From the NCBI GenBank assembly GCA_028751875.1, contig CM054158.1, forward strand, positions 46,985,779 to 47,049,778: 64,000 bases of DNA, read 5' to 3'. The stretch comes from Rapana venosa (Eukaryota; Mollusca; Gastropoda; Neogastropoda; Muricidae). Below are positions 14,801 through 62,671 of the stretch, piece by piece; position 1 is the stretch's first letter; each line of letters starts with the position of its first letter. The position numbers and the translations under genes were made by a program. A model generated the notes under the pieces. It had not been told where the DNA came from. It worked only from the letters and a program-made list of their open reading frames with translations, and made no database searches.

Positions 14801-16863
14801 CACATAAGTGCTTATTCCATGATCCTCGATATAAAAGAATAAATAAATAAATAAATGACTTGCTATTATTTTTAAAAACCCAACAACTTTATAAATACAA
14901 AAAATTCAAAATTTGTTTGAATCCCTTCTTATGTATCAACATTTTTGGCCATCATTTAAACAGGTACAGTGTTGGAAGCAAAAGCTGACTGGTTAAGATC
15001 GTTCAAACTATATCCCATGTACCTTCAAGTTGTGGGTTCAAATCTCAGCAGTGTCTGATGACTTAAGGGTGGGGATTTTTACAATCTCCCAGGTCAACTT
15101 CAAGTGCAGACCTGTCAGTGCCTTCATTCCCTTTGTGTAGACATATGCAGAAGATCAAATATGATAGAACTCATAATTCATGTCCACGATCAGTGAGTTC
15201 CGTAAACACAAATATACCCAGCATACATCCTCAATGCGGCTACCTTCATGGTGGGCAAAAACAGTTGCATACATGCAGAATCCCACCACTGATGAACTTT
15301 GGAGCTCTAGCCAAGGAACAACCCCCACCCCCTAAAAACAACATAAAAACCCAACCAAAAACAAACAAAGGATGATTAATTCTGTATTTTTTATCTATAA
15401 TGTTTACCTTCCCCCCCCACTCCCACCCAATCATCTAATCTGGAACAGTCAGGAAGCTTTTCTACTAAAGTTTCTTAAGAATGGAAATGTTCCCGCAAAG
15501 AAAAAAACAAACAAGAGGTATAGAAATCAGGATGATGACGGTAGATCTACACACCTGGACTCCTCCAGGGGGTGGATGACAGCCAGGATTTTGGGATGGC
15601 GCAGTTTCGTCAGCTGCACCACTCCACCTCGCAGCATCTCCATGATGGCCTCACGATCCCGACGCGAGTATCGCTCCACCGATTTCTTATCAAACGCAAA
15701 CACTGATGCATCCTGGATAATACCAACCAAAAATATTCACGGTATTAGTATATAGCTGATGTTGAAATGAATTTTTTTTTAACCTTTGTCATGTATTTAA
15801 TATTAGAGTTTTTATTTATTTATTATCCTTTTAATGAGGCATGAGTATCATAAACTGTAATAAACATTAAGAAGCGAAAAATACAAACAGAAAAATAGTA
15901 AGTCTGAATGATTATTAATATTATGATACAAATTTGTATCCTTTCTTTGTTCTAGTACTTGTTGCTTTTCAAAACAAGCTCTGGCAATAGCCTACAGGTT
16001 TATATAATCTGTGAATGTGTGTGTGTGTGTGTGTGTGTGTGACCATATCATGGCATATGTGTGCACATGTATGTGGTGTGGTGTGGTGAAGTGTGGTGTG
16101 TGTGTGTGTGTGTGCACACACATGTATAATGTGCTACTATTTAAACTCAAAATATGTTGTACAGATGCTAGCATATATCATTATAAACACATGTGTGCAC
16201 GTTCATTTCAGGCTCATAGTCATATTTAATTCATTATACTTGAAGCCTTCTATCCATAAAACCAATTTGTGGATGGCTGCATGGCTATGGTATTCTGTGG
16301 ATTTCAAAGCACAACTTTCTGTGACCCTGAAGTAATTATTCATACTTCCTGCCCTTTTTAAATCAACATTTCCCCAAAGTTGGAAAGCAGTTACCTCCAT
16401 GATGGGCAAAAATGGTCATATATACAAAAACCTCACCATTGGTAAGCCTTGGAGCTCTAGCCGAGGAATGAACAACCCCCCAAAAAAACAACAACAAAAA
16501 ACTAAACCAAACCCCCCCCCCCCCTCCCCCCCACAACAACAACAAAAGAGTAAGCAGCTAATACCAGTTTTGTTTTGCAGCTGTGATCACACCTATGAAT
16601 ACAAAGAGTTTCACACACACAGCTATGATTTGTTGACGGATTCAAAGGACAGGCACATGACAACACAGTGAGTGAAGAAGAAGAGATCTATCTATGCTGG
16701 AAGCACCCACCTCTTTGGTGGATCTTTTGACGGCGGCAAACACCTTCCAGAGCAGACCCGGCCCTGCACTTGCCACCTGATGGTCGATGTCAAAGTCCTT
16801 GGACAGGGGGTTCCCAGGTAGCACGTTGGACACCGCACTCTTCAGCTTGTTCAGCATATCCAT
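1..16863 (-). CDS. SCYL2: SCY1-like pseudokinase 2 (SCYL2/CVAK104), partial, 11 exons
   Basis: Joined coding exons in transcript order: 16863-16711, 15712-15555, 14072-13931, 11439-11290, 9831-9616, 8707-8591, 7231-7106, 5909-5733, 3745-3623, 1945-1832 and 127-1. All introns are GT-AG and phase is kept throughout, giving about 534 codons. The protein starts MDMLNKLKSAV like vertebrate SCYL2. A kinase-like domain (about residues 25-330) is followed by HEAT-type helical repeats (about 330 onward). The family is known for clathrin-coated vesicle and endosome traffic, binding clathrin and AP2. Catalytic motifs are degenerate: the HRD equivalent reads HRN, the PEN equivalent PEA and the DFG equivalent GFEF, so it is a pseudokinase. 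The clathrin-binding C-terminus lies left of the window. Many introns carry SINEs. The identification is firm; exon borders are manual. Confidence 0.95.
325..490. repeat. (GT)n microsatellite
   Basis: Long GT run with G-rich interruptions in SCYL2 intron 10. Confidence 0.97.
600..975 (+). mobile_element. SINE-D, tRNA-derived
   Basis: A-box-like TGGCGCAGTGG and B-box GGTTCGAATTCC about 40 bp apart form a tRNA-like head, followed by a roughly 300-bp unique body ending ATGCAATAAAAAAA. Single copy in the window; intronic in SCYL2. Confidence 0.7.
1528..1790. repeat. (CA)n cluster
   Basis: Several CA runs separated by copies of CTTACACAAAATTTAATACA and CAATCTCTCTC blocks, so it is a compound tandem repeat. 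Confidence 0.9.
1832..1945 (-). CDS. SCYL2: SCYL2 exon 10
   Basis: Residues 455-492, with ELCLSIVPTFADLIEYPTLK and SLVPRIKKLCLATTILT, matching the vertebrate HEAT segment. Acceptor TTGACAG, donor GTAAGT. Confidence 0.94.
1970..2127 (+). mobile_element. SINE-A, 5'-truncated
   Basis: Carries the 3' half: AGAGTAGGCCATTGTGTGCC, GGGGACTGGATGTAAAAAAG and the terminal TCGATATAAAAGAATAAA. Confidence 0.85.
2189..2570 (+). mobile_element. SINE-C
   Basis: tRNA-like head (GAGTGGTTAAGATCG, GTGGGTTTGAACTT), distinct middle (CAAGTGCAGACCTGCCAGTG) and the 3' tail shared with SINE-B (CTCACCATTGGTGAACC). Second copy at 14980-15330. Confidence 0.8.
2588..2866 (+). mobile_element. SINE-B, 3'-incomplete
   Basis: Head GACAGGATGGTTGAGATG with B-box-like GCTTCGATTCC, then the central block GATGAGACTATAAGC and AGAGTAAATCATTTTGTGC. 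Confidence 0.8.
3188..3613 (+). mobile_element. SINE-B, full length
   Basis: Head, shared centre and tail GGAGCGCTAGCCAAGGAAAC. It ends within about 10 bp of the SCYL2 exon 9 donor. Confidence 0.85.
3623..3745 (-). CDS. SCYL2: SCYL2 exon 9
   Basis: Residues 414-454, with VILLFLQNMNLLLSKTPKAD and HVLPMLFRAVEADSPQIQ. Acceptor GTGGCAG, donor GTACCT. A SINE-B tail ends within about 10 bp of the donor, on the intron side. Confidence 0.95.
4001..4166. repeat. 20-bp minisatellite, about 8 copies
   Basis: Unit TTCTCTTGCTAAACTCTGAC at exact 20-bp spacing with few changes; SCYL2 intron 8. Confidence 0.95.
4468..4930 (+). mobile_element. SINE-B with internal (GT)n
   Basis: Head GGTGGCAGGATGGTGAAGGT, centre and tail. 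A GT run (4805-4848) replaces part of the tail between GGCTACCTAAATGG and ATGCACGCATACAC. Confidence 0.85.
5220..5575 (+). mobile_element. SINE-A, full length
   Basis: tRNA-like head with A box TAGCCTAGTGG and B box GGTTCAATTCC, then AAGGGGGATATTTTCCCCTG, GATGAGACTATAAACCGAGG, GGGGACTGGATGTAAAAAAG and the TCGATATAAAAGAATAAA end. About 355 bp. Confidence 0.9.
5733..5909 (-). CDS. SCYL2: SCYL2 exon 8
   Basis: Residues 355-413, with RVSLQRILPALFKEGLNPDM and VPFLLPSIFLVAEQ, HEAT-type helices. Acceptor TTTCAG, donor GTACAG. A near-perfect 30-bp inverted repeat (5978-6090) lies about 70 bp before the acceptor in intron 7. Confidence 0.95.
5978..6090. repeat. 113-bp foldback, 30-bp arms
   Basis: Arms 5978-6007 and 6061-6090 are complementary at 29 of 30 positions, with a 53-nt loop, in SCYL2 intron 7. 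It could be a MITE remnant or a hairpin RNA. No convincing target-site duplication. Confidence 0.85.
6236..6548 (+). mobile_element. Element F
   Basis: Dispersed roughly 310-bp repeat: TTCCCTCTTTTCTATCCCTC, AGACTTAAAAGATAACAATT, GGCCTGACTT.., ending in a GAAGAAG-like tail. Other copies near 7365, 10960 (minus), 56695 and 57960. No clear A/B boxes. Confidence 0.8.
6588..6880 (-). pseudogene. LINE-G 3' fragment (RT C-terminus)
   Basis: Minus-strand translation contains GRPSKTWAACIADDLRERGI and RWRRLINVKP, the C-terminal end of a LINE ORF2-like protein, with a (GAA)n 3' tail on the CTTCTTCTT side. 5'-truncated and not functional. Confidence 0.75.
7106..7231 (-). CDS. SCYL2: SCYL2 exon 7
   Basis: Residues 313-354, with VPFFEDVGCVTLQYMDSLFQ and SNFFKGLPKVIAKLPK, the join between the kinase-like domain and the HEAT repeats. 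Acceptor TTTTCAG, donor GTACAC, phase 0. Confidence 0.95.
7365..7680 (+). mobile_element. Element F
   Basis: Starts GGGAATGCCGGGGACCTGTC and ends GACGACGAAGAAGAA; same body as the copy at 6236. Confidence 0.85.
7688..7845 (+). mobile_element. SINE-B head fragment
   Basis: GTGGCAGGATGGTTAAGACG through TTGGATGAGAC; tail missing. Confidence 0.8.
7915..8040. repeat. Compound (GT)n/(GA)n/(GATA-GACA)n
   Basis: Successive GT, GAGA and GATAGACAGACAG tracts. Confidence 0.9.
8172..8535 (+). mobile_element. SINE-A, full length
   Basis: Same structure as 5220-5575, complete from TAGCCTAGTGG to ATAAAAGAATAAA. Confidence 0.9.
8591..8707 (-). CDS. SCYL2: SCYL2 exon 6
   Basis: Residues 274-312, with ELREHVKLLLNTEPTVRPDA, almost identical to the vertebrate segment at the end of the kinase-like domain. 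Acceptor TTGCAG, donor GTCTGG. A truncated SINE-A lies about 30 bp upstream of the acceptor. Confidence 0.95.
8735..8855 (+). mobile_element. SINE-A 3' fragment
   Basis: From GCCGGTGGGAACAGATGA to the terminal ATATAACAGAATAAA; upstream of the SCYL2 exon 6 acceptor. Confidence 0.8.
8960..9206 (+). mobile_element. SINE-A fragment
   Basis: From AGGTTCAAGGGGATTTTTTC to AAAAAAGCACATGA, then replaced by element E. Confidence 0.75.
9213..9472 (-). mobile_element. Element E (tRNA/5S-like SINE)
   Basis: Minus-strand copy. Head TAGCTCAGTGGTCGGAGC, then a 5S-like segment (GTTAAGCAGCGTTGAGCGTG, CACTTGGATGGGTGACCG). 3' part shortened. Confidence 0.8.
9616..9831 (-). CDS. SCYL2: SCYL2 exon 5
   Basis: Residues 202-273, with PSLDFMAPEYVLTMQCGTGS and MFSLGLLMYTIFAKGKPLFE, the APE-like motif and helix F region of the kinase C-lobe. 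Acceptor TTGACAG, donor GTGATT, phase 0. Confidence 0.95.
9886..9960 (-). mobile_element. LINE-H tail remnant
   Basis: ATGATAATAATATATGGAAT and TATAGCGCTGAATCTTGCAA match the reverse of the LINE-H 3' tail seen near 36610 and 52260. Confidence 0.55.
10065..10475 (+). mobile_element. SINE-B, full length
   Basis: GGTGGCAGGATGGTTAAGAT through AAAGCTCTAGCTGAAGAC. Confidence 0.85.
10483..10555 (+). mobile_element. Short (AC)n-bearing element
   Basis: GTGGAAAGACGTTAAAATGA followed by AC repeats; related to copies near 10737, 39030, 55537, 59112 and 62778. Confidence 0.6.
10737..10830 (+). mobile_element. Short (AC)n-bearing element
   Basis: TCGTCTAATATCACTTTAAG and TGAACAGACGTAAAATTGAA, then AC repeats. 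Contains the palindrome TCACTTTAAGTGA. Confidence 0.65.
10960..11215 (-). mobile_element. Element F
   Basis: Reverse copy, divergent, ending GGGGGTCTGTCAGTATAAAT on the minus strand; abuts the G-rich stretch after SCYL2 exon 4. Confidence 0.7.
11290..11439 (-). CDS. SCYL2: SCYL2 exon 4
   Basis: Residues 152-201, VTEGLGFLHNDARILHRNVC onward. This is the catalytic-loop exon: HRN replaces HRD, PEA replaces PEN and GFEFC replaces DFG. CAG acceptor, GTGAGT donor, phase 0 at both ends. A minus-strand element F ends about 75 bp beyond its donor. Confidence 0.95.
11505..11850 (+). mobile_element. SINE-A, full length
   Basis: GGGACGGGATAGCCTAGTGG head to ATATAAAAGAATGAAAA, followed by a (TA)n run. 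Confidence 0.9.
11905..12195 (-). mobile_element. Two SINE-B/C tail modules in tandem
   Basis: Two reverse copies of the tail (TTGGCTAGAGCTC..GAGGTTCACCAATGG), about 150 bp apart, neither with a head. Confidence 0.75.
12430..12680 (+). mobile_element. SINE-A, divergent
   Basis: GTGCTGCGCTTGCGATTTGA, CTGGAGTTAACATCAG and GGATGAGAC blocks remain; the end is replaced by a poly-C run. Confidence 0.65.
13015..13345 (+). mobile_element. Element E (tRNA/5S-like SINE)
   Basis: Plus copy: TAGCTCAGCGGTCAGAGCAC, diverged 5S-like block CCAAGTGGATGGATGACCG, body to CCTTTACCTTTTACAG; contains a 22-bp internal repeat of GGAGATGGGCGCCGCCCTCA. Confidence 0.75.
13421..13655 (+). mobile_element. SINE-A, divergent
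   Basis: GTAGCCTGGTGGTTAGTGTT head, CTGGAGTTAACATCG, GGGACTATAAACTGAGG; no 3' end. Confidence 0.7.
13701..13736 (-). pseudogene. Duplicated 3' end of SCYL2 exon 3 (possible 36-nt cassette)
   Basis: This 36-nt segment reads LSDMEIKHGLLQ, against LYDVEIKHGLLQ at the end of exon 3. It has the same CTGCAG/GTCTGAAC donor and a TCAG just upstream. Used as an exon it would add 12 residues in frame. The upstream side is purine-rich GAT repeats with no polypyrimidine tract, so it may be an unused fossil. Flanking intron sequence (CACTATCC..CAAACACACAT) is duplicated with it. Confidence 0.6.
13740..13885. repeat. (ATC)n/(ACC)n trinucleotide array
   Basis: Runs of ATC, CAC and CCA triplets between the real exon 3 end and its duplicate; slippage here may have driven the duplication. 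Confidence 0.9.
13931..14072 (-). CDS. SCYL2: SCYL2 exon 3
   Basis: Residues 104-151, including ATEPVFASLANVLGDL and LYDVEIKHGLLQ, both close to vertebrate SCYL2. It ends CTGCAG followed by GTCTGA. The last 36 nt and the donor are duplicated downstream in the intron (13701-13736). Confidence 0.95.
14218..14335 (+). mobile_element. SINE-B/C tail module
   Basis: CTTGGAATGCAACAAAATTC to AACCTTGGAGCTTTAG; tail only. Confidence 0.65.
14630..14855 (+). mobile_element. SINE-A, 5'-truncated
   Basis: From TTCGGATGAGACTATAAACC to ATAAAAGAATAAATAAATAA. Confidence 0.85.
14980..15330 (+). mobile_element. SINE-C
   Basis: Second SINE-C: GACTGGTTAAGATCG, CAGACCTGTCAGTGCCTTCA, tail to GGAGCTCTAGCCAAGGAAC. 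Confidence 0.8.
15555..15712 (-). CDS. SCYL2: SCYL2 exon 2
   Basis: Residues 52-104. It encodes DASVFAFDKK, the position of the kinase beta-3 strand, and LTKLRHPKILAVIHPLEESR. Acceptor TTATCCAG, donor GTGTGT, ending in phase 2. Length and phase fit exon 3 exactly. Confidence 0.95.
16370..16485 (+). mobile_element. SINE-B/C tail module
   Basis: CCCCAAAGTTGGAAAGCAGT to GAGCTCTAGCCGAGGAATG; flanked by GT arrays to the left. Confidence 0.7.
16711..16863 (-). CDS. SCYL2: SCYL2 exon 1 (start codon)
   Basis: Residues 1-51. The ATG at 16863-16861 gives MDMLNKLKSAVSNVLPGNPL, matching the family N-terminus, and the exon ends ..KRSTKE with a GTGGGT donor in phase 0. GTGCAG lies immediately before the ATG, so a 5' UTR intron ending there is possible but unproven. 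Confidence 0.93.
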
Positions 16864-17564
16864 CCTGCACTATCTTTTGTACTTCTCCCACATTCGCCTG
16901 CCACGTTTTACAATAATTTTCCGACTTGTGGTTTTGTGAACAAAAACTTAGTAAACACTTTTCACTCTAAACAGATTGATTTCAAAACTTTTCAGCGTTA
17001 CTATTATTTGATTCTTGTTTATGAATGCAATCATCATAACTTTATATTTTTATCAACTGTGATAAGACCGCTGTCGGTTTTTTTTCAAAACGAAACGCCC
17101 AAGTACATTAATGTTGATGCGGAATAAAGTTTGTCGTCATATGCATTAAATGTGCCTGAAGCCTGGATTGCAACACTTGCTCTGGGAAATGTTCAGTTCA
17201 GCACAGGCCCAGATGACACACAGGCGTTGGTGTAGTAGATTAGGCAGAGGGATGGCAGCTGGGCTGATGTGATACCGGCACACACTGCCAGTGCCACGCT
17301 TCCAGCAATGGGGGGAGCCAGCTGTCTCTGTCACTGTCTGTCAACAGAATTAATTGTATCTCATTACCCACAGCATGAATGCACTTCCCCCCCACTATGC
17401 TCTTGCTGCAAATGTGTCATGCAAATTTCTTGTCATGACAAAAGGTTGGGTTTTTTGATGTTGGGGTTTTTTGGGGGTGGGTGGGTGGGTGGGTGAAGGA
17501 CATAATGATCTTATATTAGTATATTATAAAACAAAAAGTATATTAAAACAAAAATTACCCACAG

Positions 17565-17668
17565 TCAGAATGCGGCTACCTTCACAGTGGGCAAAAATGG
17601 TTGTATTGTAAAATCTCCCCATTGGTAAACCTTGAAGCTCTAGCCAAGGAGCTGTCAGTGTTACCCTC
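17565..17668 (+). mobile_element. SINE-B/C tail module
   Basis: GTCAGAATGCGGCTACCTTC to GAAGCTCTAGCCAAGGAGC. Confidence 0.7.
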
Positions 17669-17959
17669 CCGCCCAAACAACACCACCAAATTCAAGGCAA
17701 ATTTCAAGCATGCGCTCACAGTAAATTGAATAATGAAGCAATTGTGCATGCATACACTCTTCTCTACACACAGGCGCTCACACACATACTTAGTACAAAA
17801 CACACACACAGTGACACACACACATGCCCACACGCAAAATTTACTTTCAAATATTGATCAACAATGACACAGAATGCACACACACTCCCTGTGTTTCAGA
17901 TCCCTTTTATTAGATAAAACATACTGCCTTCCCCTTCCACCCCCACAAAAAGGAAAAAG

Positions 17960-17991
<32 letters not shown>

Positions 17992-18394
17992 CTGTGTTTG
18001 TATGCAGAATGTAATGATTGATATATGCATATGCATGCGTGTGTGTGTGAGTGTGTGTGTGTGTGTGCGCATGCTCATTCATGAGCAATTCTACAGTGCT
18101 TTTTATTTTATTTTATAGATTAAATTGTAAAAATCTGACAGGTAACCACCAACGAAACAGGGAGTAAACCTAATTTCCATCCCCACAAAATAAATGATCA
18201 ATAAAGTAAAGGCTGCATTGGTCTAGTAGACACTACACTCACCACCAAACACTAAAAACTGAAATGTGATACTTGATAGAGAAGGCTATTATATACGAAG
18301 CTTATTGATCCACAGTATTATTCTACTATTAAGAATGAAATTGAAACAGACTGTGAGTGCGAGTGAAGAAAGCAGCACAACCTGTGACAAAAGG

Positions 18395-18535
<141 letters not shown>

Positions 18536-18757
18536 AAAAAGAAGAAGAGAAAAACCCCAACTAAATCCACAGAAACTGAGAAATTTAAGATTGAAAAAAA
18601 AGAAGAAAAGAAAAGAAAAAAAAACCCACCCCAGGCAACAACAAAACTCACACCACATAGCGGGTAAAAAATGGAGACAACAATAGTGTGAAGCAATAAT
18701 AAGAATTTATAGAATAATAATTAAAAAAAATAGTGAGGAAAAACCCTGAGAACATAA

Positions 18758-18830
18758 CATAAGGGGGGGGGGGGGGGGGGGGGGGGGGAGGCGGGCAGAG
18801 AGAGTGAGCAAGAGAGAGAGAGAGAGAGGG
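18758..18830. repeat. Poly-G run and (GA)n
   Basis: About 25 consecutive G, then GAGAGAGTGAGC-type repeats. Potential quadruplex and likely assembly-sensitive. Confidence 0.9.
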
Positions 18831-18889
18831 ATAGGAAGAGACAAACCACTATTTTTTGATGATTGGGATTTATTGATTTATTTTATCTT

Positions 18890-19245
18890 ATTTTTAATTT
18901 ATTCTTTTATATCGAGGATAATGGAATAAACACTTGTGCTTTTTTTATTTTTTACATCCAGTCCCCATGAGTAAGCGGTTTTATAAATTTTGTCATCTGT
19001 TCCCACTGGCACACAATGGCCTACTCTTACGAAAAGCAGAACAGGATTTAACATGTGCGCAAGATGTTCTGCATGCATTCGCACGCGGGTCCTCGGTTTA
19101 TAGTCTAATCCGAAGGACTTTTGGGGATAGTGGAGTCTGCACTGCTGTTAACTTCAGGGGAAAATATCCCCTTGAATGGGAATCAAACCCGGGTTGTCAG
19201 ATTGCAAGCGCAATGTTCTAACCACTCGGCTATCCCGTCCCGTGG
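18890..19245 (-). mobile_element. SINE-A, full length
   Basis: Reverse copy from TTCTTTTATATCGAGGATAA to CCACTCGGCTATCCCGTCCC. Confidence 0.9.
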
Positions 19246-19854
19246 AATGATCATGATGCTTTAAATTTTTTTTTATTATATCTAAAAATTTTGGGGGGTA
19301 AATTTTAGTTTTTATTTCATCTACTGCCAAACATAACTGGTTAAAAAAAAAAGCTTACATGGTAGAAATTACAATTTCTAGCACAAAAATGATATGTGTG
19401 AAAATGCTGTCAATATTGTTTTATTAAGCCCTAGACTAGAGCTAAAAATTTGTTTTGCACAGCTAATCATGTGACTCTGAATGAATCTGACAAAATAATT
19501 GCTTTCCAGAGTTTGTTCAGTTTTCAATCTTATTCACTTTCTTTAGGAGACTTTCAGTAGTTTACAATATTTTATATAACTTATTACTTAGCCTCACTTT
19601 TTTCAGTTTTTGTTTGGTTGATTTTGATGTACTATGTAGGTTACAATCTCCAGATAATTTGCTTTTCTTTTTCTTTTTATCCATGCTTAGGTGTTCTTTG
19701 CATGGGGCATTTTGAAATAAACACTCCAATCATGTCACTTTGTCAGTGGTGATGTTCTTTGATTCAATTTCAAGCCAGTTTTGTTCATGCTCTGTTTACT
19801 CTTGATGCTTTTTCTGTTGTTGGTATAGATACATTCTTCTTTTCACTGGTTTTG

Positions 19855-20115
19855 ATTGACATGGTGTGTGTGTATGTGTGTATACATGTGTGCGTGCGTG
19901 TGCATATTTGTGTGTGTGTGTGTATTTGTGTGTGCATGCGTGGATGTGAGCGTGTGTGCGCGTATGTGTGCATGCCTGAATGTGTGCGTGGGTGTGTGTA
20001 TGTGTGCATGCCTGAATGTGTGCGTGGGTGTGTGTATGTGTGCATGCGTGGATGTGTGTGTGCGTGCATGTTGTGTGCATGTGTGTGTGTGTGTGTGCGT
20101 GCGTGCATGTGTATA
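19855..20115. repeat. (GT)n with 32-bp higher-order repeat
   Basis: GT-rich, with repeated GTGCATGCCTGAATGTGTGC blocks. Confidence 0.9.
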
Positions 20116-20589
20116 GAGTGCATCGCAATTTAGTCAGTGGAGACCAATGCAGGAACTTGTGTCTGAATTATTATCTTCCGGGTTTCAAGAGATTAATCAT
20201 CTCAGCTTTCTGGAATCTGCAAGGACATATTATTAATGGTGAATTTGATGGGAATTTCCAAAGGACTGTTTTAGTGTTTATGTATATATCATTATCTTGG
20301 GGTCAGCTATGTCTTCATATAATCAATAGTAAAATATAATGATCTATCCTCTTTGTGAATTAAACTCCTTGGTTTTTCTGGTGAATACACACACTTGTCT
20401 TGGTTGAAATTGTGTTATCTTGTTTTGAGTCTTGTTTTTTTAAATTATTATTATTTTTTCTTCATTTGTCTGTATGACTTGAGCTTATGTTATACTGTTT
20501 TGAATTGCTTTATCATGCTTTGTTAGTCTGGATTTATTATTCAAAATTTTTTTTTCATATATATTATTTGTTTTCAACATGTATCAACA

Positions 20590-20712
20590 TTGTATTTTGA
20601 ATGCTTTTGTATGTCAATTTTCTTGATTTTTGTTGTTGTGAGGGCAGGATGAAAAAAGTTGTTAAACTTAATCTTTTACCCTCAATAAAGATCATTTTGA
20701 CTTGACTTGACA
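20590..20712 (+). mobile_element. Possible LINE 3' end
   Basis: ACCCTCAATAAAGATCATTT followed by TGACTTGACTTGAC: a polyadenylation-like signal running into a short tandem repeat, as at the end of some non-LTR elements. No coding part recognised. Confidence 0.4.
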
Positions 20713-21395
20713 CAAACACACAGGAGTCAGTGTACACACACACACACAGTGACACTGACACACTGTTGAGCTTCATTCGCGCGATTAGCAAGCGGTAATA
20801 TATGTGAATACAGCTCAAAACACGGTGTTCTTTAAAATGTTCAGAAAGTGAATATCCGACACGGTGATTTCAATGGTTATGAGAAGTGAAAGGTACAAGG
20901 CCTAGCAAAAAGTTAACTGATGCTGTCGAATGGATGACGGAGAACGTGTCGTCTGCAACCGTGTCTCTCAGACACAGAGAAAGAACACAATGATCCAATG
21001 ATGATCACCAAATTAATACGATAGTGTTTCATTCAGTTTGAAAAAAAGCTACTCATATCTGAATTCTTACCTCCTCACAAAATCATTTGCCCAAATCATC
21101 TTCAAAACAGACTCATAAAACAACTCCTTCGTTAGACCATCAGCGTTTGGATGTGGCACAAGGGTAGTTACTCTAGCGACTCGGGAAGTAAATTTCTCTT
21201 TAACCTTTTGCAGATAGTTGATATGTGCAACAAAACACGACTATTTCAATAACCATTGGATGAAGAAATTTTTGAAATTAAAGTTATATACGTGTACTGT
21301 GATAATCACATCCTCTTAGCATTAACAATAGTGAGATTTTTGGCAAATGTTGCTTGTTCAGAGAGTAATCTTAATGGCTGTCCTCCTTGTTAAAC

Positions 21396-61961
<40,566 letters not shown>

Positions 61962-62671
61962 GTTGGTGTCTTCCTCGTTTTCACGGCAGTCGTTTACCCC
62001 ATTTTCTGCTGCACTTAGACGCTGGAACTTGACCCCTGATGTGCTTATTTTTAGCTCTGGCACCGACCAGATGCACTGGTCCAGTTTGGCGCCATCAAGA
62101 TAGCGCGGCGTTCTTTCCACTGTTTCAGGGGGGGAAAGTGGCCACATGGATTTTAATTTCCAACTTTTAAGTGCTTTGTGATACGTTTGTCATTTTCTTC
62201 AGCGCTACATTCAGGTGTATTCAGTGCAGTGTTCTCTTGTTGTTGTGGAGACGTGAATTTGAACAAGTATAACACTTTTGTGTTGGCGTTATAAACAAAA
62301 ATAACAGATAGATTGGATGTTCTCACCAGATAGCTCCTCTTTGTTTAGTATTGAGAGTGATAATTTCTGTGCTAGTGATGTAAATTGATCGCAATTTTCC
62401 TCCTGAAATCGTTAAAGTTTCACTTTGGCAATGTCAGGAATGTAATGTTAATGTTTGATTTTTAAGCTGAATCAACTTTTGTTGTATTTAGGATACGTGT
62501 TCATCAGTTTTGAAGGGCTCAAATTTGGGCAAAATCTTGTCTGTTTGCTGTCTCAATCTAGCCTAGGCTTAGTGCCTGTGTGTGTTAAGAGGATAGGCAA
62601 GCTGCACGCATGTACGCAGCGGGCTTGTCTCCTGTAGGCCTAGCCTAGCCCAAATCTGTAGCCTTAGGCTT
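61962..62671. other. Start of NUP210 intron 27
   Basis: Unique-looking sequence without recognised repeats or exon. Confidence 0.6.

Noticed and set aside
16011..16229. Cys/Val-rich and His/Thr-rich peptides near GT arrays
   Set aside because: Typical translations of GT/CA microsatellites, not secreted cysteine-rich peptides: no signal sequence or cysteine framework.
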